Below, piece after piece: positions 1-10,900 of a stretch of 64,000 nucleotides of DNA. Made by a program: the position numbers and the translations under genes. This stretch comes from Bryopsis sp. KO-2023 (lineage: Eukaryota > Chlorophyta > Ulvophyceae > Bryopsidales > Bryopsidaceae). The stretch lies in assembly GCA_030272585.1 (NCBI GenBank), contig BSYQ01000003.1:3472001-3536000 (forward strand). Direction: 5' to 3'. Numbering within the stretch: position 1 is the stretch's first letter; every line of letters begins with the position of its first letter. Below the pieces are notes generated by a model. It was not told the origin of the DNA. It did not search any database and worked only from the letters and a program-made list of their open reading frames with translations.

Positions 1-165
1 GTTCTACGATCCAAGGGAGCTGGAAAAAGAAAGAGGTACCTGGTACTATGGAAGGGTTATCCGACCCATGAGGCCACATGGGAACCGGTTGCACATCTGG
101 AACACTGTGCAGAATTGTTAGCTGAGTTCGAAAGGAAAAACTCAGCCAAACATGGCCATAACTGA
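1..165 (+). mobile_element. 3' end of a Ty3/gypsy chromovirus pol (chromodomain), fossil
   Basis: The window opens inside a reading frame that runs in frame 1 to a stop at 163-165. The 54 residues are a C-terminal chromodomain: the core 'KRYLVLWKGYP' is followed by 'ATWEPVAHLEH', the usual aromatic and acidic signature of chromodomains at the end of chromovirus integrases. It is a different copy from the element at 2760-7085, because the residues differ throughout from that element's own chromodomain. The rest of the element lies outside the window, so its completeness cannot be judged. Confidence 0.8.
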
Positions 166-481
166 GACCGGATCGCATTGGAGCCAGCGATGGGGGAGTT
201 GGATCCAAATGGAGACGGACCGAGAATGATCCAACCCCGGCTGGTATGGGACAGCTTTAACGGGGAAACATCATCTCAGTCCTGAGGTAACTCCCAGCTG
301 ACTACACGATCCGAGGAAGGCGTGGCTGTACAGGAGTACTGGACCGTGGAGCCGGGAACGACGATAAAAAAAATAAGCGCGAAGACAAGGAACCATACCT
401 CGAGCGCACTTTGGTTTCTGTTCTCCGACTCGCTACTGCAAACCCCGACAAACAACTACTGTTCCTTCGTTCTCGTTCGAA
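166..481. other. Untranslated stretch after the first gypsy pol
   Basis: No convincing gene. A purine-rich run at about 188-196 could be a polypurine tract, and the following bases are rich in GGATCC-like words that recur up to about 2.6 kb. I could not delimit an LTR here. It is probably the 3' untranslated part of the first element or the leader of the next ORF. Confidence 0.4.
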
Positions 482-1678
482 ATGGCTGCACCGACTCCTG
501 TCTCCAGCGCCCTTGATGCGTTAAATGCAGCGTTCACTGAGGAGACAAAGAGGTTACAGGCCACGGTAGCGGCACAAAAAGAAAGGATTCAGCAGCTTGA
601 GAATGAACTAGCCGCTACAAAGGAGGCACTGGCGAACGCTAGGAAGGAAGCAGAAGGGGACGCGCGAAAATGGGGACGGAACCGTGAGGCGGAAATGGTT
701 ACAGGGATAGAGAAGGCAATAGGAGTTCTGGAAGGAACGTTGAAACAGCTGAGCGTCGCAGACGCAGAGGGAATTGATCAGATGCGTGGAAGGGAAACGG
801 ATCGAGCCAAAGAGGCAGAAGGGGGACAGGCAGAGCAACCATCTGACGAGGAAATGGATGAGCCCCCGAAGTGGAAAACCACCAGACGTCGTAACAAGGT
901 GTTGCGTCGAAGCTCCTTCATATTGGACGAAGCAACGGAGGTGGATCTGAGTGAGGGAGATATCGGAAGTGAGGAAGGTGCCGTCGAAGAAATGGTGGAT
1001 ACAGATCAGGAGGAATGGGACTCTCTTTACGGGACTGAAAGTAAGATGGACGTGAACCCCCCTTCGCGACCACCCACTACCGAGTCCGAGCCTGCCATCG
1101 TTCCACCTGGTCTCGCACCCTCTCCCAGTATCCCGACGTCACCAACAGCACCGAGCGTCGTAGCCCCCTTCAGTTGCATTGCGTGTGGGGTTACGCGAAC
1201 GGTCCCACGCCAAACGGACCAGGTCCTATGCCCCCGCAATCACCTCGTGTGCCGGACCCACAACGCGGGATATCGCATCGCCGTGCGAGCCGCTAAGTTC
1301 TACGAGCAGGGCCTCACCCCGACGACGGCGCAGCTGCTAGCCAATTCGGCAGACCCGGTCCAGGGCGCGGTTGAACTTGTGCCGCAATGGGGTAACCCGT
1401 TCCCGAGTTGCCCCATGTGTCAAAAAGACGTTCTCCCGCTCTGGACCGGGAAAAGCAAAAAGCAGCTGCGCGACTGGAACGCGGCTTACCTCAAGGCCGT
1501 TGGGGTGGATCCCGTTGGGAATCGACAAGCGAGAGGAACTTCACAGGGAGCGGTATCAACGGAGCAAACGCAGGAACGGACCCAGGAACAGCGTGGGGAG
1601 CACTCTGGAGGATCTTCGCAGCAAACGCAGGCGATCCAAGGTCCCAGAACGCGACTTCGCAGTCGTGGCCAGAAATGA
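482..1678 (+). CDS. Coiled-coil / RING-like protein in a retroelement setting
   Basis: A 398-residue open frame. Residues about 10-60 form a predicted coiled coil ('AAQKERIQQLENELAATKEA'); residues about 110-230 are acidic, proline-rich and probably disordered. A cysteine/histidine cluster follows: C-x2-C, 14 residues, C-x3-H-x2-C-x2-H, 49 residues, C-x2-C. That is the spacing of a cross-brace RING-type zinc site with histidine at two ligand positions. The tail is rich in Q, S, T and R. It lies between the chromodomain end of one Ty3/gypsy element and the protease-RT start of another, where a gag would sit, but it has no CCHC zinc knuckle. It could be an unusual gag-position protein, an extra ORF of the first element, or a captured host gene. 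The open frame is direct observation; the function is unknown. Confidence 0.6.
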   Translation: MAAPTPVSSALDALNAAFTEETKRLQATVAAQKERIQQLENELAATKEALANARKEAEGDARKWGRNREAEMVTGIEKAIGVLEGTLKQLSVADAEGIDQMRGRETDRAKEAEGGQAEQPSDEEMDEPPKWKTTRRRNKVLRRSSFILDEATEVDLSEGDIGSEEGAVEEMVDTDQEEWDSLYGTESKMDVNPPSRPPTTESEPAIVPPGLAPSPSIPTSPTAPSVVAPFSCIACGVTRTVPRQTDQVLCPRNHLVCRTHNAGYRIAVRAAKFYEQGLTPTTAQLLANSADPVQGAVELVPQWGNPFPSCPMCQKDVLPLWTGKSKKQLRDWNAAYLKAVGVDPVGNRQARGTSQGAVSTEQTQERTQEQRGEHSGGSSQQTQAIQGPRTRLRSRGQK

Positions 1679-2759
1679 GTTACAACAGGTCTAACCTGTT
1701 GGGACCAGTGGAGTGATTGGTGTGTTTGTTTTCTTTTGGTTATAAACTTTCTGGACTGGGACCAGTTTTTTTTTTGATTCATATTTGCTATACCTGTTTG
1801 GATGGACCCAACAGTCAGTTTGGGATTTGTTTTATTTTGCATACCATCCATTTTCTGTGGAACCATGAGGGAGTTCTGTTTTTGATCTGGTTATGATTTT
1901 TCCTGTTTTATTGAAGTATCAATTTGGGTTATTTGGGTGTTCAGAATCAAACATTTGAGTGGATCCAGGCTGGGATCCAGAGGTTACCTTACTTTTCTTT
2001 CTAAGGTAACAGGGAACTATATCGATTTTGCAGACATTATTGGATCCAGGGGTTTCTTTTGTTTTGATTATTGGATCCAGGGGTTTTTGTTTGGTTGTTG
2101 GATCTCAAGGTAACAGTGGTCAAGGGGACCAGTGTCGGATGGACCGATAAGAACCTTGTTTGTTTTTGAACACAAACATTTTTGGCATGTAAAAAGGTTC
2201 GGGGTGACTTGGGTTGTGTAAACTGATCTCCTCTCATATACGTGGTGCTCGGGACGCGCACTTGATGGGGGGGGGAGTGGTTGATACGAATGTGGGCTCT
2301 GGAACGAGTACACATTCACCTAAGTCGATCCAGTCGGACTGGATCAGCCTGGTCCGGTAATCAGTGCCTGGTTCGGTACCAGAGCCGGTCCAGCAGTACA
2401 GTCCGACTGACCCAAGTGAGAGGTGGACACGGTGGCAGTTACCGTGTCCACACAATCCAACCAACGGTCCTGAGAAGGATTTGGTCTGGATCTGTCGGTC
2501 CAGTGGACGCTGGGTCCGACAGCTCTCAACCGTTCCTTTTGCCAGGTTGTCGGTCCGGCCCCATATTTATTGGATCCGGACCGAGGTAACAGTGTTCTAG
2601 AGTAAGCTTGTAAGCAAAGACTCTTATCCGTGTTTCCGTGGTTCTAGACGTAACGTCTACCACTACTCGATACTTTCCCGTGTTTTTATCATATATTACG
2701 ATCCACCTACGGCGGAGTTACCCGGTAACTCAATTCCAGGAGAGGATTGTAATCTCAGA
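1679..2759. other. Non-coding retroelement sequence with GGATCC-rich repeats
   Basis: No supported gene. The words 'ggatccag' and 'ggtaacag' recur. Around 2040-2100 there are two imperfect copies of a unit of about 35 bp beginning 'ttggatccaggggttt'. No copy of the 3' LTR found at 6819-7085 is recognisable here, so the 5' LTR of the following element is not in the place expected. It may be long terminal or leader sequence of one of the two gypsy elements. Confidence 0.45.
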
Positions 2760-5700
2760 ATGTCAATGTCGTTCAAAGGTTTGATTTCTGGTTCCCCTGG
2801 TCAGATTCTGTTAGATTCTGGCGCCGCTGGCTACGCTTATATCTCTAAGCATTTCTGCGAAAGCACAGGGCTTAGTTATAGATGTAAGCAAGGTACCAAA
2901 ATCGAAATGGCCGATGGAACTCCATTGGATATTGTAGGGATAACCTCGATTAACTTGCGTTTGCAAGGCTTGCGGATGAAAATCGAGTGTCAAGTTATCA
3001 CTACAAAGCATTTTGATTTGTACCTCGGGGATGTGTGGTTATGCAATCACCGAGTACTGATGAATTTTTCTACTGGTAGTGCTTCGGTTCTAGCTACACG
3101 GGGAAACCGACTCACGATACGACCTAATTTGGTTGTGCGTGCCCCTAGTCCGCCTAATGCACGGATCAATCCCTTGTTGAGTATAGCCCAAGCTCGAAGA
3201 CAACTCCGTAATACGGAGTTATGTCCTTTTCTGGTTATAGTTCGGGAGGTCCCGAACCCTTTAGAGGGGGAGGAATCTGGGGTACCCGAATTGCCCAAAA
3301 ATCCTCTAGTGTCTTCATATCAAACAGAGCTGGAAAGTCTGTTAGATGAGTATAAAGACAGATTCTCAGATGAGTTGGCGGAATGCCCTCCATCTCGAGA
3401 AGAGGATGCAGCAATTGATCTTGTCCCTGGAGCGAAACCGGTACATAGACCAATGTTTCGTTACACACCGGGTGAAAGAAAAGAGATTGAGGAGCAAGTC
3501 TCTGATATGCTGCAGAAGGGTTTGATTAAGCCTAGTTGTAGTCCGTGGGGTGCACCAATCTTGTTTGTTCCCAAACCGGATGGTACTCGACGGATGTGTA
3601 TCGACTATAGAGGCTTAAATAAGTTGACGATCAGGAATCAATATCCACTACCAAGGATAGATGATCTCCTTGATCAACTTCAAGGTTCGAAATACTTTTC
3701 GGCCTTAGATTTGAAAGCAGGGTATTGGCAACTTCGAGTGAAGGAGCCGGACCAACCGAAGACTGCTTTCAAAACCCCATTCGGTCTGTTTGAATATAAA
3801 GTGCTTCCAATGGGCTTGACGAATGCACCTGCAATATTCCAGACTTGGATGAATCGGGTATTCTCGGGTATGATTGGGAAGTCGGTCCTAATATACCTCG
3901 ATGACATACTTGTATTCAGCAAAACTCCGGAGGAACATGTGCAACATTTGCGAGCGGTGATGAAACACTTGCGTGAGCACAAAGTGTTCTTGAAGAGATC
4001 AAAATGTGATTTCTTTAAGAAAGAGCTTCACTATCTTGGATTTGTTATAAATCAAGATGGTATTTCCGCTGACAAAAGGAAAACGGAGAAAGTAGTAGAG
4101 TGGCCAGTCCCAAAGAACGTTGCGGAATTGCGTTCATTTTTAGGGCTCTCTAACTATTTCCGGAGATTTGTGCAAGGTTACAGCAAGCTTGTAGCCCCAC
4201 TCACAAATTTACTTAGGAAGGGTAAAGAGTGGAGTTGGACCGAGGATTGTCAAAGAGGCTTTGATGGTGTTAAAGAGAATTTAACACATGCACCTTGTTT
4301 GGCAATGCCTAACTTCGAAAAGGATTTTGAAGTTATCGCAGATGCTTCGGATTATGCGATCGGTGCAATCTTGTTGCAAGAGGAACATCCTATAGCTTTT
4401 GAAAGTCGAAAGTTATCAGGAGCCCAACTTAACTGGAGCATAGGTGACAAGGAAATGTTCACCGTAGTGCATGCTCTTAAGTTGTGGCGATGCTACCTGG
4501 ATGTGCGTGTGTTTAAGGTGGTGTGTGATCACCAGCCTAACACATATTTCCATTCCCAGGAAACTCTCTCTCGAAGGTCGGCACGTTGGCTCGAAGTCCT
4601 CCAGGGGTTCCGGTTCGAGTGGGAATACAGGCCGGGACGGACGAACGTGGCAGACCCCTTGTCACGATATCCGTCGTATTCTCAGCAGATCGGAATACTC
4701 TCGGAGCTGGGAGGTGGCCAGAAACGACCAACTTGGAATGGGGATCCGTCCTCGCCCCGGCCCGGTACGTCGATGCTAAAGGAGAGATTGACTGAGGGGA
4801 TCACTAGGGATGAGTGGTTTGAAACCGAAGATGTCGCCGCTTCAGGTTGTCAAAAGCACTCAGGCCTGTGGTGGAATGGTGCACGAGTAGTAGTACCAAA
4901 CTGGGATAATCTTAGAGAAGATATCCTACATGATAGCCATGCAAGTGTATATGCAGGACATTTTGGGATCCGCAAGACCCAAAGAACAGTCTTGAAATAC
5001 TTTTGGTGGCCTGGCGTAGAGGGAGATATCGCAAACTTTGTAAAGGGATGCGATGCATGTCAAAGGAACAAACACCGACGCGGCAAGGTGCCTGGTCCTT
5101 TGCAACCTTTACGTATTCCTGATGGTCGATGGGAATCGGTTTCAATGGATTTGATTACTGATTTGCCTAAATCAGGAGCAGAAGCATTTGATGCCATCTT
5201 AGTTTTTGTGGATCGACTCACAAAGATGGTGCGATGCGTACCAACGCACACTACGTGTGATGCGGTACAAACGGCGAAACTCTTCGTTACTGAGGTCTTC
5301 CGTTTGCACGGCCTTCCTAAGCACCTCGTAAGCGATAGAGATCCTAGGTGGACCTCAAAGTTCTTTAGAGAGCTTTGTAAGACCTTAGGGGTCACTCAAG
5401 CATTGTCGACAGCTTTTCATCCACAGAGTGATGGACAGACTGAAGCAATGAATAGGATCCTCGAAGATACCTTACGGCATTTCGTAGGACCTCGTCAAAG
5501 AGATTGGAGTGACTTGTTGCCAGTGGTAGAGTTTGCATTGAACAACTCTAAGTCGATGGCTACTGGTGAAACACCGTTCTTCTTGAACTACGGTAGAGAT
5601 CCGTGGACACCATTAACGGTACAACTTCCATCCAAGACATCGAATGTCATGGGTCCTGGAGGTCTGAGTAGACAAAGGACACAGATTGGAGTACCGGCGG

Positions 5701-7085
5701 TGAAGAAGATGACCGAGGACATTCGTGAGGCGATTGTCAAAGCAAAGCGGTGTTTAGAAAGTGCTCAGCAACGGATGAAAACTTATGCTGATGTGCGTAG
5801 GTGTCCAGTTGATGTTCAAGTAGGCGATATGGTCTTGCTGGATGCACGACATATCAAATTGAAACACCCTGGATCAAGGAAGTTATTGCCACGTTGGTTG
5901 GGTCCTTTTCGTGTTTTGGAAGGTGTCCAAAAACGAAAACCGATGGCAGAACAGCTAGCATTCCGATTGGAATTGCCTGATTCGCTTCCTATTCATCCCG
6001 TCTTTCATGCTTCTTTACTTAAGAGGTATTGGTCGCATGGAAAGACACAACCTCCTCCGCCACCTGTGGATATACAGGAAGAATTAGAGTATGAGGTAGA
6101 AGACCTCCTCGACTACCGTGAAGTAAAGGTCGGTCGACGAGTAGTTCCGCAGTACTTGGTAAAGTGGACGGGATACTCACATGAGCACAACTCTTGGGAG
6201 CCTGAAGCGAATTTGGAGAACGCTCGGGAGCTGGTAGAGCAGTACCAGAAGAGAAAGAAATCAACGTTGATTCCCCCTATTCCGGTACGTCGAAGTAGGC
6301 GACTTCGTTCGTGACTTGTGTGGGGTAATGTTTCTTCATAATCGAGTGTCGATATGAAAAGAGTTCCAGATCTTGTGAACGAGATCAAGTTCTTGTTAAG
6401 TGAGGACATGTTTAAGAACATATCTCATTTTCAATGAACTAGTGAACTAAATTGAATTTCTCGCTATATTCTATTTTGAACTCTAGATGGGATCCATTCA
6501 AAATGAGAATATAAATGGAAGTAGATGAAGTTGCGAGACTTCAGTTGATGTACATTGGTTCGCCACCAGTGTAGAGAAGTGTATGGTCTTGGTAGATCCG
6601 AGAAGCACTCCGTGTATGAGAAGGACTCGGATGACCTATATCAGAGTAGGGGCTTATTCTGACGAATACACTTATGATAACATCTCCAAGTTATCGAAAC
6701 ACTTTATATAGTTGAATGATAAGAATTGGGGTTCGTTGTGGGACTCTGTATCATTCTATGGGCTATATAGAAGTGAGGAAAGGAGTCTCCAGGAGGAGAC
6801 TGATTAGGGGGGGAGGTATGTTAGGGATGTTAAGAGCTACATCCAGTCAGGTCCAGTCATGTACAATCATGTACAGTCATGCATAGTCATGCTGACGTGG
6901 ACATGTGAGTCAGGTCTAGTCATGATGACTAGACCTATGTCGGGTGCCCACCTAGGATGGTTGTCCTAGGTACCATGCGGGGACGCTAGGATCCTTGGGG
7001 GTCATGGTATTAATGGGCTTCAAGGTCATGGACTCATAAGTTTTAGTTTTTAGCTCTTCTTAGACTTGCACCCCCAAGTCTAACA
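2760..7085 (+). mobile_element. Ty3/gypsy chromovirus: pol plus 3' LTR, fossil that looks whole in pol
   Basis: A single long frame at 2760-6314 (1184 residues) carries the parts in Ty3/gypsy order. These are an aspartic protease ('ILLDSGAAGYAYI'), reverse transcriptase ('FSALDLKAGYWQLRV', 'GLTNAPAIFQ', catalytic 'YLDDILVF' near 3890), RNase H ('VIADASDYAIGAILL'), an integrase with an HHCC zinc finger near 4930-5065 and a D,D35E core, and a C-terminal chromodomain ('YLVKWTGYSHEHNSWEPE') near 6155. The 3' untranslated stretch 6315-6818 ends in a G-rich polypurine run directly before the LTR. No gag with a CCHC knuckle and no 5' LTR are recognisable upstream in the window. The pol frame looks whole, which suggests fairly recent insertion. 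Chromodomains of this group are known to steer integration to particular chromatin. Confidence 0.93.
6819..7085 (+). repeat. 3' LTR of the Ty3/gypsy element
   Basis: The LTR begins 'TGTTAG' right after a G-rich polypurine tract (about 6805-6815) and ends 'CTAACA', giving a 6-bp terminal inverted repeat and the canonical TG...CA ends, 267 bp in all. Inside are several 'gtcatg' words in the first 80 bp, a perfect 25-bp palindrome at 6912-6936 (12-bp arms, one central base) and a hairpin with 8-bp arms at 6950-6957 and 6964-6971. The five bases after it ('tagta') are the candidate target-site duplication, but the matching 5' flank is not identified. Confidence 0.8.
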
Positions 7086-7982
7086 TAGTATCATCAATCT
7101 CTGTATCGAGCATATACCAAGTCGGTCCCCATTTTACCTACAGTGCAACAAAATCAAACATATCCGAGGGATCAGAAAAAGTGACAGGAGATTCGAACTC
7201 CTAAGGGTCAATACCCTCTCCAAGGATCACTGAAGGATCACTATTTTGTCGAAGATAAATTGTCTTTAAAACGAAAACTAAACGTGGCGGGATATCCCTG
7301 TAAGACGTCCAGGACGTCGATTCCAATCTCAACGGCTGGTCGATAGAAAACAGTGAAACATACGTGTCTGTTGTGAACCGCGCAGCGAGTTGACGAGTCG
7401 CGGTGGCTTCAACGGCAATGGCGATGACCGATCTCGCACGGAACAGGAGTCGTCAAGACGTGTGGGAGTTGTCCAGAGGCGCGGGTCTGAGATCGTCCAA
7501 GTTGGGAATGCTGACGTTGGCAATGAGGTTGACTGGAGTTGTGTCAACAGGGGCTAGAATTACGGGAGGGCAAATGTGAAATTGTCACGTGATTTGTACG
7601 ACCCCCTTCCCAGGGGACTGGATATAGTCTGGTCCTTTGTTAAAAAAACGGGTTTTTTGGTGGTTTTCCTATGATGTTCTACAGATATTTCGCTCATAGC
7701 AGTATTTTCCTTGATCGATCTGATATGATGCCAGGAGCAAAGTCACGAGGGGAGTTTATCTTCAAACACATTTTACACCACCCTTCATATGCTGCCAATA
7801 TCTCTCTCTCTCTTTCTCAAATTCGATCAGCCCAAATTTTCCCCTAATATGCCTCGAGCATTACATTTCCTGCATACGCATTGCCTGCCCATATCCACTC
7901 CACCAAGAGACCCCACTTTCTTTCCAAATGCCACCGTGCTAATACTTCCAAAAACTTGAACGAACACCAGCCCTATGTTCCA
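7086..7982. other. Intergenic stretch between LTR and first host gene
   Basis: No gene supported. It holds a tRNA-like T-arm on the minus strand near 7183-7203 (described under findings), a short CT microsatellite at about 7801-7815 and otherwise ordinary sequence. The 3' end of the SFI1-like gene A lies just beyond it. Confidence 0.5.
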
Positions 7983-10900
7983 TTACTTGTCAGAATGAAT
8001 TATTCTCTGCACCAGAGTGCGGTAGTGCGCTTGAGACTCCCTCAAAGCACTTTGTTCTTTCACCAATTTCGATAACTCCAGCAGCAGCGAGTCAGCCTCC
8101 ACAACCGTATCCCCGCCACCCCCCAGCCCACCGAGCTGTTTCCTGAGGGAATCGATTTCAGCGGTGCATGCCGAAACTCGATGAGAAGAATTCGAGAAAC
8201 ACTCCAGAGCTTCCTCCAAACTCATCTGATCGCCTCCACAGTTCCCTTTCACCATTTCGCTCCTAGACCCATCCACATCTTCAACTTTTCCAAACCTCAC
8301 CTGGGCAGGAGAAGCTCCATTAATGCCACTTGGGACCGGTGGGAAATCCCCAGTTCCCCATTTGCATGCATCTCGAGGTTCACTCGCACATGGGGGTTGA
8401 TTCTCGGAGTCCTTGGCGATGGTGAACCTCACAGCGGGCCTGCTGTTGAGATCCTCTTGCTTTTTGTGTTTTGAGTTCAGAATATCACGCCGTGGGGAGA
8501 GAGGTTTCGGGGTTGGGCTGGTCAACCTTGGATTAATCGTGGATGTGGTTAGGTCACTGGGAGCCCTCTTGGGGTTGAAGCAAGGTGTTTCACCCACAGC
8601 GGTCCGGAGAAAGGCTGGACATCTTGCCTGGCATCAGTGAAATACAGTTGTGAGGTCTTGTACCAGCATCATGCAGTGAACCATCTTCTCAGTGCTTATT
8701 TCTGCGCAACATAATGACCAGCTGTTGCGAAAATCTTCTCTGATTGTTACCTTGGGCCGTTCAATCACAGATCTAGCCAGGGCATTCAGTCGCTCCCGGT
8801 GGTTTTCTTGTGGGGGCCTTGATTGGGAATGTCTCAGCTTGGGCGATCGAAGGGGGGCTTCTCGGTAACTCGCACGATTTCGGGGGTTGCAGAAATTTGG
8901 AGGGAAAAGGAAATCGTGGCCGCTGGAGAGGTCTTCAACCGTTCTCCTTCTTTGGAGCGCTTTCCTTTTCCATTTCTGGGCATACGGGGCCACCAAAGCC
9001 AGTTCTTCTGCAAGCAGGGCCGCCTGAAACCCATCAAATATCTTTCTCAAACTCATTTTCTGAATGAGAATGCCACTCAATACCCCACAGCTTCTCTCCT
9101 TTGGCAGGACTGTATTTTACTCGAGACAGTCACATTCCATCATTACAGGAATATGCAGCAGTGGTCAGTGTTTTCATGGAGCGAGAGAGGAAATCCACAG
9201 ATTTAAAGCCTTGTATTAATCAACTACATCTCTTTTTGGTGTTACCGTTTTCTGGCCTTGATCCTTGATTCTCTGCCCACGCTTGAGGTTGGCCACATGC
9301 ATCCATTTGGTGGCACCCTCTTGTTGAAGGCGTTGACAGTGCAAGGCAAGCGCACTCGACATCAGAGCAGCCTTTTTCTTCCGCCCATCCACATAACACC
9401 TGGAGGTATGCAGCAAACCATGCATCTGTTCTCTCGTTTTTTTCGAATTTTCTCAATGCGAAATTCACGAAATGTATATATATATACCCCCACCCCCCCG
9501 GGTTGAAATCCTGTATGCGGATCCATACCTCCATACAAAGATCGATTTTTGCAGCATCATTCGACACCAATGTTTGATTGCATCTGAGTTTTCCTGTTTC
9601 TTCAAAGCGATCGCCTCCATCCCCAGCTTCCAAGCCTATTTGTGAAAGAAAAAAAAGAAACGAAACAAATCAACCGTGCACCGACGATGCTCGACCAAAA
9701 ATCGAAACCTGTCCTTAAAAAAATCCAAACCAATCTGTGGCTTCCCTGTTCATACAGCTTTTTGATAAGCATATTTTCAAAATGAATTGTTCTGTGCAAA
9801 CGTACATGGAAAGATCTGCGGGTCAGGAGCGTTCCCCTCAGATTGCATGCCAAATTGGATCGATGATTTTTTTCATGTTTTTCCTTGCAGAAAACGATCC
9901 ACGTTCGAAAGCCCCTGCTCTGGACACCCCGTTCATAATGTGCTGTGGCTTCCATCATCTGCCAATCAGGCAACACTTCCTTAATCAAACATGAACAAAT
10001 CAAGCTTCTGACATTGCCTCGCAGGTATTCAGAGCATTTCATTTTGTAACCTGGATGTGGGTCGAGGTGCGAAAGTAAGGGCACCCAGAAATGGAAATGA
10101 TTCTTCTGCAATTTTCTTGGAAGTCTCCGTCAAGCAGATAAATTAAATTTTTGAATCCATCGTGAATACGGTTGGACTAAAATTTGAGCTAAATATTGAC
10201 GGCTTTTCTTTTTGGTTTTTTTCTAATTTTATTTTTTTGGGGGGGGGTGGGGGGTGGGAGCTGGTCAGTTTCTCTTCCCAGTGGCTTGATATGACTTGAT
10301 ATGACTTGATATGGCTTGATATCGTACATGTGCTGCCTCGACCATGTGAATTCTGTGCAGTTCCACCCATGCATCCCACACATGCTCCAGCTTCCCTGCA
10401 ACACCGACGATCCACCCCTTTCTCATGACATGCATTTCTTCTGATGCATTTAGAGAAACCTTAATCGCACACAGCATGCAGAGGGAAATGGCACAACCCT
10501 CCACAGTCCACAGCACCATCAATACAAACCTCGCAGAAACAAAGCCCACAAAAACTTCCAGAATCGAATGCTGTTTTAAATGACCCTCCTTTCTGGATAT
10601 TAACACTCAGGGCAACTCAACGGCCACTCTGTTTTCCCCATAGGCAATTCTCAGAAAATCCTGCATCAGTTGGATCAATTCTTGGTGGTTTTTTTGAAGA
10701 GGTTTCTCCTTAGCGTTGCCTTACTTGAACTCAGCAGATCGATTACGCCCCTCAACTTGGCTTCCATTCTGTTTCTCTTGATGCGTTTCTCTCTGCACCT
10801 TCCTGCCCATCCACGGATGGTTTTCAATGCCAAGCAAAAATTCGCCAAGGAACGGGCCTCCGCATCGCGTCTCTTTTCCTCTGCAAGTTCACCTGCAACC

